Assembly (NCBI RefSeq): GCF_018069625.1
Contig: NZ_CP072941.1
Coordinates: forward strand, 8,370,001-8,434,000
From: Streptomyces yatensis
GTDB lineage: Bacteria > Actinomycetota > Actinomycetes > Streptomycetales > Streptomycetaceae
Direction of reading: 5' to 3'
DNA: 64,000 nucleotides
Position 1 is the stretch's first letter. Every line of letters begins with the position of its first letter. The position numbers were made by a program, and so were the translations under genes. A model generated the notes under the pieces. It worked only from the letters and a program-made list of their open reading frames with translations. It ran no database searches and was not told where the DNA came from. This document shows, piece after piece, positions 49,636-59,039 of the stretch.

Positions 49636-51120
49636 TCAGGAGCAGGTCTTGCGCAGTTCGCGCTTGAGGACCTTGCCGGTGGGGCCGAGGGGCAGGGCGG
49701 TCATGAAGACCACCTTGCGCGGGTACTTGTGCCCGCCGAGCCGTTCCCGGGACCAGACGATGACCTCCTGGGCGGACGGGACGCGCAGGTCGGCCCGGAG
49801 CACCACGGCGGCGCACACCTCCTCGCCCCTGACGTCGTCGGGCACTCCGACGACCGACACCTCGGCGATGGCCGGGTGCCGGGCCAGGACCTCCTCGACC
49901 TCGCGCGGGTAGACGTTGAAGCCGCCGCGGATGATGAGGTCCTTGCCGCGGTCGACGATGACGAGGAAGCCGTCCTCGTCGACCATCCCGAGGTCGCCGC
50001 TGCGCAGCCATCCGTCGACCAGCGCGGCCCGCGTGGCCTCCGGGTCGTCGAGGTAGCCGTGGAACACGTTGTGCCCGCGGATGACGACCTCGCCCACCTC
50101 GCCGTCGGGCAGTGGCACGATCCGGTCCGTGGCGCGGGTGTCGGCGACGGCGATCTCCACGCCCCACACCGCGTGCCCGACCGTGCCGGGCCGCCGCCCG
50201 CGGCCGTGTTCGTTGAACGTCGCCGCGGGCGAGGTCTCGGTGAGTCCGTAGCCCTCCAGGATCACCGTGTCGTACGCGGCCTCGAAGCGCTCCAGCAGCG
50301 CCACGGGCAGGGCCGCGCCGCCCGAGACGGCGACCCGCAAATGCGCGGGCCGGCGGGGGTCCGTGGCGGCCGCCTCGGTGAGCGCGTGGTACATCGTGGG
50401 CACGCCCATGAACACCGTGACGTTCTGGCCGACCATCAGGTCCAGCGCACCGGCCCCGGTGAACCGCGGCGTGAGCACGAGCGCCGCGCCGACCCGCATC
50501 GTGGCGTTGAGCGCACCGGTCTGACCGTAGCTGTGGAACAGCGGCAGACAGCCCAGGACCACGTCGTCCGGCACCATGCCGATCAGGTCGTACGCCAGCA
50601 CGGTCGCGTTCATCACCAGGTTGAGGTGGGTGAGCTGGGCGCCCTTGGGCCGGCCGGTGGTGCCGCTGGTGTACAGGACCGCGGCGATGTCGTCGGCCCG
50701 GGTCGGTTCGATGGTCTCGAGCCGGCCCTGCCCGGTGACGACGTCCAGCACCTTGATGCCCGCCTCGGCGGCCGCCGGTTCTGCCACGGCCAGCAGCGGG
50801 CCGCCCGCGATGACGGCGACGGCGCCGCTGTGCCGCAGGATGTACACCACCTCCTCGCAGACGAGCAGAGCGTGCACCGGCACCACGGTGGCGCCGAGCG
50901 CGAGGACGGCGTAGTAGGCGCGGGGGAAGTCGATGCCGTTGGGCAGCATCAGCGCCACCCGGTCGCCGCGACCCACCCCGCAGGCGCGCAGCTCCGCCGC
51001 GAAGGCCGTGACGTCGTCCCACAGTTCGCTGTAGGTGAGCCGGATGTCGCCCTCGACGATCGCGAGGCGGTGCGGATGGCGGCGGGCGGAATCGCCGAGG
51101 ATGGCGGCGACACTCAGCAT
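49636..51120 (-). CDS. acyl-CoA ligase (AMP-binding, FadD-like)
   Basis: A 494-residue AMP-forming ligase that activates a carboxylic acid as an acyl-adenylate and then a CoA thioester. ANL-superfamily motifs: the P-loop YTSGTTGRPKGAQLTH, the A5 motif YGLTETSP, the A7/A8 hinge DGWLRSGDLGMVDEDGFLVIVDRGKDLIIRGGFNVYPREVEEVL, and the A10 lysine region PLGPTGKVLKRELRK. GGAGA precedes ATG 51120. The substrate is probably a fatty or aryl acid. It stands alone between remnants. Confidence 0.93.
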   Translation of the reverse strand: MLSVAAILGDSARRHPHRLAIVEGDIRLTYSELWDDVTAFAAELRACGVGRGDRVALMLPNGIDFPRAYYAVLALGATVVPVHALLVCEEVVYILRHSGAVAVIAGGPLLAVAEPAAAEAGIKVLDVVTGQGRLETIEPTRADDIAAVLYTSGTTGRPKGAQLTHLNLVMNATVLAYDLIGMVPDDVVLGCLPLFHSYGQTGALNATMRVGAALVLTPRFTGAGALDLMVGQNVTVFMGVPTMYHALTEAAATDPRRPAHLRVAVSGGAALPVALLERFEAAYDTVILEGYGLTETSPAATFNEHGRGRRPGTVGHAVWGVEIAVADTRATDRIVPLPDGEVGEVVIRGHNVFHGYLDDPEATRAALVDGWLRSGDLGMVDEDGFLVIVDRGKDLIIRGGFNVYPREVEEVLARHPAIAEVSVVGVPDDVRGEEVCAAVVLRADLRVPSAQEVIVWSRERLGGHKYPRKVVFMTALPLGPTGKVLKRELRKTCS

Positions 51121-51327
51121 GGCGTCTCCCCTGAGGGCCGAGCGGTGGATGCCGTGGATTACGACGGGCCCAGAATCAGACATCGCCGCTGGTCCCAACC
51201 ATGTGCGGGTGCCCACCCTTGGCCGCCGCGACATGGGCACGGGCCCTTGCGCGGCGCTCCTCGGCCAGGGCCACGGGGGAGCCGGGCCCCGGCCTGCGGC
51301 CCCACACCGACATCAGGGTCGGGGCGA
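51121..51327. other. gap before the acyl-CoA ligase
   Basis: About 200 bases including the ligase promoter. The minus strand between 51178 and 51320 encodes a basic peptide (PVALAEERRARARAHVAAAKGG) that has protein-like composition but no recognisable family. Confidence 0.25.
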
Positions 51328-51665
51328 TCACATCGTGGCCGGGGTCAGCTGGCGCCTGAACGCCGTCTCGCCGTAGCGCAGGCAACCCAGCACCAGCCGG
51401 GTGTGCACGATGTCGAACGGAGCCTCGTTGAACAGCGGTTCGGCGTCGGGGGAGCTGCGCACGAAGCGGATGCCCGGCCGGCCGCGCACGGCCGCGCCGG
51501 AGAGCCGGACATCGGTGACCACGACCTCACCGGCCGGGCCCACCGTATCGGCCGCCCACCGCGCCAGGCCGGAACCCGCGGCCCCCAGTAGCAGCACACG
51601 GGAGCCGCGCCGGACGCCGAGGCGCGCCAGCAGCCGGGCACTGCGGTCGTCGTACGCCCGGACGA
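51328..51665 (-). pseudogene. truncated SAM-dependent methyltransferase
   Basis: On the minus strand YDDRSARLLARLGVRRGSRV leads into LLLGAAGSGLARWAADTVGP, the SAM-binding motif I of a class I methyltransferase. VVVTDVRLSG and FDIVHTRLVLGCLRYGETAF are the later Rossmann strands. The frame stops at 51328, leaving only about half of a typical domain. It lies downstream of the glutaminase stop in the same frame, so it may be read through, but it lacks a start with a ribosome binding site. Confidence 0.65.
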
Positions 51666-51732
51666 GGCCCGGCGGGCACAGTCGCCGCCGCCCGGGCGGG
51701 CATGCCTCCGTGGGCCCGCGTCTGCCGGGGCA

Positions 51733-52809
51733 TCAGTGGTCTCCCTCGCCCGGGATGTCGTACATGTGGAAGGCGAACCGGGACACCAGCTCGCGGCAGA
51801 ACTCGACACCGCGCACGGAGTTGCCGCGCCCGTCGAGCCGGGGAGACCATACGCACACGCCCATCACCTGCGGGATCACCACCATCAGGGCGCCGGAGAC
51901 ACCGCTTTTCGCGGGCAGTCCGACGGTGTACGCGAACTCCACGGAGGAGTCGTACAACCCGCAGGCCGCCATCATGGCCAGACAGCGGCGCACCGAGACC
52001 GCGGAGACGACGCGCTCGCCGGTCACCGGATTCCGCCCGCCGCCCGCGAGAGTGGCGGCGGCGCTCAGCGCATGGGTGTCGAGCTGGATGGAACAGCACG
52101 TGAGGTAGAAGGAGAGCGTCTCCTTCAGCCCGGTGCCGGGCGGCAGCGCGTCCAGCTCTCGCAGCCAGTGGCTCAGGGCGATGTCGCGGACCAGGGTGCT
52201 CTTCTCGGAGTGGAGGCCCTCCTCGTCGAACTCGGGCGCGGTGGTGCCGCCGTACAGCCGCCGCCAGGTGTCCAGGACCCGGGCGAACCTGGTCTCGGGG
52301 TCGTGCCGCGGCTCCAGCAGCGAACAGGTCGTGATCGCCCCGGAGTTGGTCATCGGGTTGGGCGGGCGCCCGTCAGGGGTGAGCGTCGGGGCGGCGAATC
52401 CGTGCCCGCCGGGCTCGTGGCCGACGTGCTGATGGACCACCTCCGGACCGTGTTCGTCCAGCGCCATCAGGTAGTTGACCGGTTTGCACACCGACTGGAC
52501 GGCGAAGGGGGTACGGGAGTCGCCGACGGAGAACCGCTGCCCGCCGACCGTGCACACCGACACGGCGAACCGGTCGGGACCGGCCTGGCTCGGGGCCGGC
52601 AGGTGTCCGGCCACCCGGCCCCGCCGGTCGGGCAGCAGACGGCGGTGGATATCGGCGACGGCCGCGGTGAAGCCGTCGAAGTCGGTGCCGACCGCGTCGC
52701 GCCCGGCGGGGGCGGCGAGGGTGTTCCGCCGGGGCAGGTCCGGCGGATCGGCGGGCGCCGGGCGGGGATCCGGCAAGGGGCTCGGGGCAGTGCTCAACGG
52801 TGCCTCCAC
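51733..52809 (-). CDS. glsA: glutaminase
   Basis: A 358-residue beta-lactamase-fold glutaminase that hydrolyses glutamine to glutamate and ammonia. The catalytic Ser-x-x-Lys is in AVQSVCKPVNYLMAL. Other family motifs are PPNPMTNSGAITTCSLL, ETRFARVLDTWRRLYGG, LKETLSFYLTCCSIQLDTHALS and GLPAKSGVSGALMVVIPQVMGVCVWSPRLD. The N-terminal 40 residues are a proline-rich extension. The gene is not linked to gdhA, which lies 7 kb away. The upstream gap 52810-53028 holds its presumed promoter but no evident operator. Confidence 0.94.
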   Translation of the reverse strand: MEAPLSTAPSPLPDPRPAPADPPDLPRRNTLAAPAGRDAVGTDFDGFTAAVADIHRRLLPDRRGRVAGHLPAPSQAGPDRFAVSVCTVGGQRFSVGDSRTPFAVQSVCKPVNYLMALDEHGPEVVHQHVGHEPGGHGFAAPTLTPDGRPPNPMTNSGAITTCSLLEPRHDPETRFARVLDTWRRLYGGTTAPEFDEEGLHSEKSTLVRDIALSHWLRELDALPPGTGLKETLSFYLTCCSIQLDTHALSAAATLAGGGRNPVTGERVVSAVSVRRCLAMMAACGLYDSSVEFAYTVGLPAKSGVSGALMVVIPQVMGVCVWSPRLDGRGNSVRGVEFCRELVSRFAFHMYDIPGEGDH

Positions 52810-53028
52810 ACGCTGTATCGGGAGTGGACCGGGGTGGTCCAGCGATGGAAGCAGCCGTTCCGTGGCTTACGCGCTGGCCGTACGCACAGGGATGGACACA
52901 GCGCGTTGTGCCGCGGAACTAGCCGAGCCGGTATCTGAATCGTGAACGAGTGGGCGTGGCGCCGTGCGGTTCGGCCACGGTGGGCCGTCCGGTGCCGCCG
53001 GCCGGGACGGCCCCCGGGCCATTCCGGC

Positions 53029-54090
53029 TCAGCGCACGGTGATGACCAGCTTGCCCGTGGTGCGGCCGGTCTCCCCCTGGATGTGGGCCCGGGCGCCCTC
53101 GGCGAGCGGGAAGGTGCCGGAGACATGGGCGCGGAGCCTGCCCCGCTCGACGAGCTCGGCGATGGCGCGCATCCCGGCCTGGTCATGCTCGACGAGCAGG
53201 GTGACGGCGCGGACCCGCGCCTGCTCCGCCGCGGCCCGGGTGTCCTCGGCGCCCGGCAGCAGGGAGACGAGCACGCCGCCCGGGCGCAGCACGCCCACCG
53301 AACGGGTGGCGTTCTCCCCGCCGAGGGCGTCGAGGACGACGTCGTAGCGCTCGTCGGTGTCGGTGAAGTCCTCGGAGCGGTGGTCGACGCAGGCATCCGC
53401 ACCGAGTTCGCGCAGGAAGTCGTGCTTGGGGGCGCTCGCCGTCCCGGTGACGTGCGCGCCGCGCTCCTTGGCGAGCTGTACGGCGAGATGGCCGACACCG
53501 CCGGCCGCGGCGTGGATCAGCACCCGCTGCCCGGGCCGCAGGTCCGCGGTGTCGACGAGGGCCTGCCAGGCGGTGAGCGCCGCCAGCGGCAGCGCGGCCG
53601 CCTGGACGTGGTCGATCCCGGCGGGCTTGGTGGCGAAGGCGCGGGCGGGGCCGGTCACGTACTCGGCGTGGGAACCCGCCCCGTACGGGTAGGGCAGCAT
53701 GCCGAACACCTCGTCACCGGGCCGGAAGAGGGTGACGCCGAAGCCGGTCTCCACCACGGTGCCGGAGACGTCCCAGCCGAGGGTCAGTGGCGGGGGCGGC
53801 AGGAAGATGCTCAGGGCGCGGTGCTTGAAGTCCGTGGGGTTGAGTCCGGCGGCGTGCACGGCGACGAGGATCTCGCCGGGGCCGGGCGCGGGCCGCGGCA
53901 GCTCGGTCAGCCGCAGGACCTCGGGGCCGCCGAGGGCCGTCTGGTGCAGGGCGAGCATCACGGGGGCGCCGTCAGGGGCGGCGGCCGGGGCCGGGGAGTC
54001 GAGGTGCTCGGGGGTGCCGGCCGAGGGGGTGCCGGCCGAGGCGGCGTCCGCCGAAGAGATGCGCGTCGTAGGGGCATTCGTCGAAGTCAT
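53029..54090 (-). CDS. NADP-dependent oxidoreductase (quinone reductase type)
   Basis: A 353-residue medium-chain reductase without zinc-site cysteines. From ATG 54090 there is a 45-residue N-terminal linker rich in Ser, Ala, Gly and Thr, partly coded by a small in-frame tandem repeat (SAGTP twice, 54005-54040). The GroES-like domain contains GLNPTDFKHRAL and LGWDVSGTVVE. The nucleotide domain is GQRVLIHAAAGGVGHLAVQLAKERGAHVTGTAS. The end GRTTGKLVITV is characteristic. A divergent GlxA-type regulator starts 70 bases upstream and is the probable regulator. Confidence 0.92.
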   Translation of the reverse strand: MTSTNAPTTRISSADAASAGTPSAGTPEHLDSPAPAAAPDGAPVMLALHQTALGGPEVLRLTELPRPAPGPGEILVAVHAAGLNPTDFKHRALSIFLPPPPLTLGWDVSGTVVETGFGVTLFRPGDEVFGMLPYPYGAGSHAEYVTGPARAFATKPAGIDHVQAAALPLAALTAWQALVDTADLRPGQRVLIHAAAGGVGHLAVQLAKERGAHVTGTASAPKHDFLRELGADACVDHRSEDFTDTDERYDVVLDALGGENATRSVGVLRPGGVLVSLLPGAEDTRAAAEQARVRAVTLLVEHDQAGMRAIAELVERGRLRAHVSGTFPLAEGARAHIQGETGRTTGKLVITVR

Positions 54091-54160
54091 GGCTCGATCC
54101 TCGCCGTACGGTCCGGCCCGAGGCGATGGCCAGAAGGTCAGCCTCCGATACATTCCTGCC

Positions 54161-55216
54161 ATGCCTATCGACCCTGCCGCCCACCGCGCGGCCGAACTGG
54201 ACCGCCGGATGCGCCCGGAGCCCCGGCCCGGCGCCCACAAGGTCGTCGTCCTCGCCCTCGACGGCGTCTACCCCTTCGAACTCGGCATTCCGCACCGGGT
54301 CCTGGGCTCCGCCGACGGCCGTTACGAGGTGCTGTCCGCGAGCGTGGACGGGCGGCCCGTGCGCACCGACGCGGATCTGACCGTCACCCCCGGCCACGGC
54401 CCGGAGGTGCTGGCCGAGGCGGACACCGTGGTCATCCCTCCGTACGCGATCACCCGCGCCTCGGCCGCCGCCCCGGATCCGCGGGCCCTGGCCGCCCTGG
54501 CCCGTGTCCGCCCCGGCACCCGGCTGGTGTCCATCTGCACCGGCGCCTTCCTGCTGGCCGCCGCCGGTCTCCTGGACGGGCGCCGGGCCACCACCCACTG
54601 GGCGCTCACCGGCCACTTCCGGGAGCTGTTCCCCCGGGTCGAGCTCGACGCCGGCGTGCTCTTCATCGACCACGGTGACGTGCTGACCTCCGCGGGGGCG
54701 GCGAGCGGTATCGACGTCTGCCTGCACCTGGTGCGCCGGGACCACGGCAGCGAGGTGGCCAACCACGTCGCCCGCTGCTGTGTCGTGCCGCCCTACCGGG
54801 ACGGCGGGCAGGCGCAGTACATCGAGCGGCCGCTGCCGCCGGCGAGCGAAACCGGCACCGGGCCGACCCGCGACTGGGCGCTGCGGCGCCTGGAACTTCC
54901 TCTGTCGCTGGACGACCTGGCCGCGCACGCGGCGATGAGCACCCGCACCTTCGCCCGGCGCTTCCGGGAGGAGACCGGTCTGAGCCCCGGCCGCTGGCTG
55001 ACCCAGCAGCGGCTGCGGCGGGCGCGGCATCTGCTGGAGTCCAGCGATCTGCCGGTGGAACGGGTCGCCCACGAGGTCGGCTTCGCCACCGCCACCTCGC
55101 TGCGGCGGCACCTGGCGGCGGAGGCGGGGGTGGCGCCGTCGGCGTACCGGCGCACCTTCCGCGCCTCGGGTCCGGCCGCGGGCGGCGTCAGGGAAGCGTC
55201 ACGGGCCGGGGGCTGA
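54161..55216 (+). CDS. AraC family regulator with GATase1-like domain (GlxA type)
   Basis: A 351-residue regulator. The N-terminal DJ-1/PfpI-like domain reads HKVVVLALDGVYPFELGIPHRVLG, with TRLVSICTGAFLLAAAGLLDGRRATTHWAL as the nucleophile-elbow-like region (Cys in SICTGAF). The C-terminal helix-turn-helix is LSLDDLAAHAAMSTRTFARRFREETGLSPGRW and LPVERVAHEVGFATATSLRRHL. ATG 54161 follows GATACAT by about seven bases, so it may be leaderless. It is divergent to the quinone-reductase gene. It overlaps the end of the PucR gene by 18 bases. Confidence 0.93.
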   Translation: MPIDPAAHRAAELDRRMRPEPRPGAHKVVVLALDGVYPFELGIPHRVLGSADGRYEVLSASVDGRPVRTDADLTVTPGHGPEVLAEADTVVIPPYAITRASAAAPDPRALAALARVRPGTRLVSICTGAFLLAAAGLLDGRRATTHWALTGHFRELFPRVELDAGVLFIDHGDVLTSAGAASGIDVCLHLVRRDHGSEVANHVARCCVVPPYRDGGQAQYIERPLPPASETGTGPTRDWALRRLELPLSLDDLAAHAAMSTRTFARRFREETGLSPGRWLTQQRLRRARHLLESSDLPVERVAHEVGFATATSLRRHLAAEAGVAPSAYRRTFRASGPAAGGVREASRAGG

Positions 55217-56438
55217 GCGGCCGCTGCCGGCCGGTGTGTGCTGCGCACCCGGCCGCAGGTCGAGCGTGAGCAGGCCGAGATAGCTGGCCAGGAGGAAGCG
55301 GTGGTCCTCCAGCGAGTTGCCGCAGAGCTGCTCGATGCGGCGCAGCCGGTTGAGGATCGTATTGCGGTGGCAGTACAGCACACCGGCCGCACGGGCGGCG
55401 GAGCGGCCGCTCTGGTACCAGAGCGTCAGCGTCTTGAGCAGCACCTCCCGCTCGTCGTCCGGCAGGTCGAGCACCGCGCCCAGGGCGCGCCTGGTCAGCC
55501 GCTCGGCGAGGGCCGGGCTGGAGATGACGAGGGCCTCGGGCAGACGTTCGGCGATCCACGCCACCTCGTCGCCCTCGTGCCGCACGGTCTGCAGGGCGAC
55601 ATCGGCCGAACGGTGGGCCTCGGGCAGTTCGTGCATCGCGTCGAAGGGGTCGGAGATGCCGATCCGGCCGGACGGGGTTGCGGCCCAGCGCCCTGATCAG
55701 CCGGGGCACGCTGGAGTGGCCGAGTGCCACCAGGCCGATCTCGCGGTCGCCGCGGATACGCCAGGCGGCCGGGAAGGAGTAGGCCGCGCAGGCGTCGCGG
55801 GCGGCGCTGAAGGTGTGGTGGGCGGCGATGTCGAACGTCGCCACCGCCACGGCGTACGGGCCGGTGGCCGGCAGGCCGAGGATCTCCAGTGCCTCGGCGG
55901 CCAGTTGGGGGTCGCCGCCGCGGCCCTCCAGAAGGGCGTCGAAGGTGGCCTGCCGGCGCTGCGCGTCCCGGCGCTGCAACTCGGCCTCGGTGGTGCGGTA
56001 GCCCTGCACAACGGCCTCGGAGTGACGGTCCATGACGTTCATGACGGCCGTGGTGACCTGCAGGAATTCCGTCAGTTCGGTGTGGGAGCGGCCCTTGACC
56101 TCGGCCAGCAGCGAATTGAGCACCAGCTCGGTGGCGAGCCGGAAGGCGCGTAACACCGCCTCCAGCGGCACCCCCTGCTGGGCCCGGCGGCGTCCGGTGG
56201 TGCGCGCCACCGCCAGTTCCTCCTCCGGCGGGCGCTCGACTCCCGCCAGGGACTCCAGGATCGCCCGCAGGTTCTCCTGCACCGATGCGGTGAGGATCTC
56301 CAGCGGTACGGCTCCGATCGCCTGGTACATCGGCTCCTGCGCGACGATCTGCCCCACGATGCGGCGGCTGAGTTCCGGGACCTGGCTGAGCATGCGATGG
56401 GCCACCGCCGTAAAGGCGGTGCGGGAATCTGCCGACAT
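55199..56438 (-). pseudogene. PucR-type regulator, frameshifted
   Basis: From ATG 56438 the first frame encodes residues VPLEILTASVQENLRAILES (an RsbRD-like co-sensor region) through HTELTEFLQVTTAVMNVMD and PYAVAVATFDIAAHH. The second frame, from about 55684, continues RIGISDPFDAMHELPEAHRS to the PucR helix-turn-helix EVLLKTLTLWYQSGRSAARA and LYCHRNTILNRLRRIEQLCG. A single shift near 55675-55690 joins the two pieces. If this is not a sequencing error, the gene cannot make the full regulator without frameshifting. Otherwise length and domain order are normal. Confidence 0.8.
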
Positions 56439-56692
56439 GTGTCGGGAGAGTAGCGAGGGATTTCCACTGCGTGAACAGCCCATGGCCGTCGGCTTGAGAA
56501 CACGCCGACTCAACTGAGAACAGAGGCTGAACGGCAGGCGAACGCGCTCTGCACAACCGGCCCCGCCAGAGGCTGTGCACCGGAACAGAGCGGCAGTTCG
56601 GGCCCACCCATACCGTGAGCCAACCGAGATCCCCGCCGTTCACGGACCCGGCGCACTCGCGTCACGGGTATCCGCTCAAGGAGGCGAATGCG
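56439..56692. other. divergent gap
   Basis: About 250 bases between the PucR-type gene and the DUF6328-like gene. The stretch 56590-56660 includes an in-frame GTG at 56615 that would extend the DUF6328-like protein, but AAGGAGG at 56679-56685 fits the later ATG better. No palindrome stands out. Confidence 0.4.
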
Positions 56693-57445
56693 ATGCAGGA
56701 GATGCAGTACCGCGCACCGGACGGCGAGCACGAGGGGTGGCTCGAACCCGCCGAGCACAAGGGGTGGTTCGAGCCGGGACACCGGCACGCGCACCAGGCG
56801 AAGCAGGGCGCCGTGGTGGCGAGCACGATGCCGCTGCCCCGCCCCGCACCCCCCGTGGCGCACCAGGGCCCGCCCCCGCCGGGGAGTGCGCCCGCCCACC
56901 ACACCGACCAGCGGCCGACGGTCACCCAGCGGCACACCGAGCGGCTCCACCGCCGGTACGCCGAGATCCTTCAGGAGGTGCGCATCGCCCAGTGCGGCAT
57001 CCAGATCCTCTTCGCGTCCCTGCTCACCCTCGGGGTGACCCCGAAGTTCGCGCAGCCGACCGCGTTTCAGCAGTGGACCTACTGCGCCGCGCTCGGCTGC
57101 GCGCTCGGCGCGGCCGGTACGCTCCTCGCGCCCGCCGCCCTGCACCGGCTCGTCCGGGGCGACCACGCCCGGGACGCCCTGGTCGATTCCGCCAATCGCT
57201 GCCTGGTAGCGGGGATGGCGTTTCTCGCCCTGGCACTCAGCACCGCCATGACGCTGATCATGGATATGGCGATCGGGGGCGTCCCCGCTCTCATCAGCGG
57301 CGCCGCGGCCCTGTTCTGGTTTCTGCTGCTGTGGCTGCTCGGGCCGATGCACATCCGCAGACGGATACGGCCGGTCAGGCCGAAGGGTGTGCACACCGGC
57401 GCGACGGCCGTGCCCGATGGGCCGGTTGCCCCCGAGGCCCGCTGA
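56693..57445 (+). CDS. DUF6328 family membrane protein
   Basis: A 250-residue protein. ATG 56693 follows AAGGAGG. The first 80 residues are polar, rich in His, Pro and Gly (EHEGWLEPAEHKGWFEPGHRHAH). The rest matches the DUF6328 plan: RYAEILQEVRIAQCGIQILFASLLTLGVTPKF, three further transmembrane helices and an ending in LLLWLLGPMHIRRRIRPVRP. Function unknown. The long N-terminal extension with WLEP/WFEP-type repeats is not usual for the family. Confidence 0.82.
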   Translation: MQEMQYRAPDGEHEGWLEPAEHKGWFEPGHRHAHQAKQGAVVASTMPLPRPAPPVAHQGPPPPGSAPAHHTDQRPTVTQRHTERLHRRYAEILQEVRIAQCGIQILFASLLTLGVTPKFAQPTAFQQWTYCAALGCALGAAGTLLAPAALHRLVRGDHARDALVDSANRCLVAGMAFLALALSTAMTLIMDMAIGGVPALISGAAALFWFLLLWLLGPMHIRRRIRPVRPKGVHTGATAVPDGPVAPEAR

Positions 57446-57469
57446 CGTGGCGGGGGCGGCCGGTGGCGG

Positions 57470-58219
57470 TCAGAACTGGTTCTCGCCCCCGTCGACGTAC
57501 AGGTTGGCGCCGAGGATGAAGCTGCTCTGCTCGGAGGCGAGGAAGACCACCGCGTTGGCGACCTCGTCCGCACGCCCGATCCGGCCGAGCGGGACACCCG
57601 CGGCGAAGTCCGCCTTGGTGACGGGCGCGTCCGCCGTGGCGGCCACGCTGTCGAGCGCGGGAGTGTCGATGGTGCCCGGGGAGACCACGTTGACCCGGAT
57701 GTTCCGGTCCTTGAGCTCGTTGGCCCAGGTCCGGGAGAAGGACCGGAGTGCCGCCTTGGAGGCCGCGTAGGTGCCGAACGCCGCGACACCGTCATCGGCG
57801 CGCACCGAGGAGTTGAGGATCACCGAGGCGCCGTCGTTGAGCAGCGGCAGAGCCTTCTGCACGGTGAACAGCGTGCCCCGCACATTGACGTCGAAGGTCT
57901 GGTCGAAGTGCTCCTCGGTGACCTGCTCCAGTGTGGCGAACGACGCGGCGGCGGCGTTGGCGAACAGCACGTCCAGCCCCCGGCCCCGGGCGCGGACGGT
58001 GTCGTACAGCCGGTCCAGGTCGGCGAGGTTCGAGATGTCACCCGCCACCGCGGTGGCCCTCGCCGAGCCGATGGTCTCCACGGCCGCGTCCAGCTGGGTC
58101 TTGCGCCGGCCGGTGATGAACACGTGTGCGCCCTCGTCCGCCAGCCGTACGGCGGTGGCCAGGCCGATACCGGTGCCGCCGCCGGTTACGACGGCGGTCT
58201 TGCCCTCGAGCTGTCCCAT
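57470..58219 (-). CDS. SDR family oxidoreductase
   Basis: A 249-residue short-chain dehydrogenase/reductase with TGGGTGIGLATAVRL, DVLFANAAAASFATLEQVTEE, NSSVRADDGVAAFGTYAASKAAL (Ser and Y-x-x-x-K) and the end NLYVDGGENQF. It is divergent from a TetR gene with two matching operators in the 96-base gap, so it is almost certainly under TetR repression. The glucose/ribitol-type SDRs of this kind act on varied alcohols. Confidence 0.92.
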   Translation of the reverse strand: MGQLEGKTAVVTGGGTGIGLATAVRLADEGAHVFITGRRKTQLDAAVETIGSARATAVAGDISNLADLDRLYDTVRARGRGLDVLFANAAAASFATLEQVTEEHFDQTFDVNVRGTLFTVQKALPLLNDGASVILNSSVRADDGVAAFGTYAASKAALRSFSRTWANELKDRNIRVNVVSPGTIDTPALDSVAATADAPVTKADFAAGVPLGRIGRADEVANAVVFLASEQSSFILGANLYVDGGENQF

Positions 58220-58244
58220 GAGAATGACCTCCCCAAAGAGTTCA

Positions 58245-58294
58245 GTACCGATCGGTACCGAATAAGACCATAGCACTTCCGTACCGATCGGTGC
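58245..58294. promoter_or_regulatory. two TetR operators
   Basis: GTACCGATCGGTAC (58245-58258, perfectly palindromic) and GTACCGATCGGTGC (58281-58294) lie 36 bases apart in the divergent gap. The second extends to a wider imperfect palindrome, with CTTCC/GGAAG arms at 58277-58300. Confidence 0.88.
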
Positions 58295-58315
58295 GGAAGA
58301 GATAGGGTGGGGACC

Positions 58316-58924
58316 ATGGATACGCACCAGAAGGCGTCGATCGGCCGGCCGCGAGGATTCGACGCCGACGAGGCCCTCGAACGCGCCATGCGGGTCTTCT
58401 GGGAACAGGGCTACGAAGGCGCCAGCCTCACCGACCTGACCAGCGCCATGGGCATCACCCGCACCAGCATGTACGCGGCCTTCGGCAACAAGGAGGACCT
58501 GTTCCGCAGGGCGCTGGAGCGCTACACCGAAGGCCCCGCCTCGTACGCGGCCCGGGCCCTGCGGGAGCCGACCGCCCGGCAGGTGGCCACCGCGTTCCTG
58601 GGCGGCTCCGTCCGGGCCACCACCCGCCCCGACTGCCCCGCCGGATGCCTCGGAGTCCAGGGCTCCCTCGCCGCCGGCGCCCCTGGGCGCAACGCCCGCG
58701 AGGCCCTCGTCGCCTGGCGCGACGAGGGCGTCTCCCACCTCCGTGACCGGTTCCGGCGGGCCGTCGACGAAGGCGACCTGCCCCCGGACACCGATCCCGA
58801 GCTGCTCGCCCGCTACCTCATGACCGTGGCGAACGGCATCGCCGTCCAGGCCGTCGGCGGCGCCACCCGCGACGACCTGCAGCAGGTGGCCGACCTGGCC
58901 CTGGGCAACTGGCCGCCCGCCTGA
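58316..58924 (+). CDS. TetR family regulator
   Basis: A 202-residue TetR repressor. The helix-turn-helix lies in EGASLTDLTSAMGITRTSMYAAFGNKEDLFRRAL (about residues 34-67). The C-terminal domain contains RPDCPAGCLGVQGSLAAG with two cysteines (a C-x-x-x-C pair), possibly redox-active by analogy. The start is ATG 58316; GTG 58307 would add three residues. The divergent SDR gene is its predicted target. Confidence 0.92.
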   Translation: MDTHQKASIGRPRGFDADEALERAMRVFWEQGYEGASLTDLTSAMGITRTSMYAAFGNKEDLFRRALERYTEGPASYAARALREPTARQVATAFLGGSVRATTRPDCPAGCLGVQGSLAAGAPGRNAREALVAWRDEGVSHLRDRFRRAVDEGDLPPDTDPELLARYLMTVANGIAVQAVGGATRDDLQQVADLALGNWPPA

Positions 58925-59039
58925 CCCGACCGCCGGGCCGGCCGTGCCCGGTCGGCTCTCGGGCGACCGGGCGGACGGCCAGCCCGCGTACCCTGCCGAT
59001 GCCGGACCCCGCCCCGACCACGCGAGAGGACACCCACCG

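Noticed and set aside
49288..51591. 767-residue plus-strand frame over the acyl-CoA ligase
   Set aside because: Low-complexity Arg/Ala/Gly/His-rich shadow of the ligase. Only its first 30 codons resemble a real protein (the amino-acid-oxidase relic).
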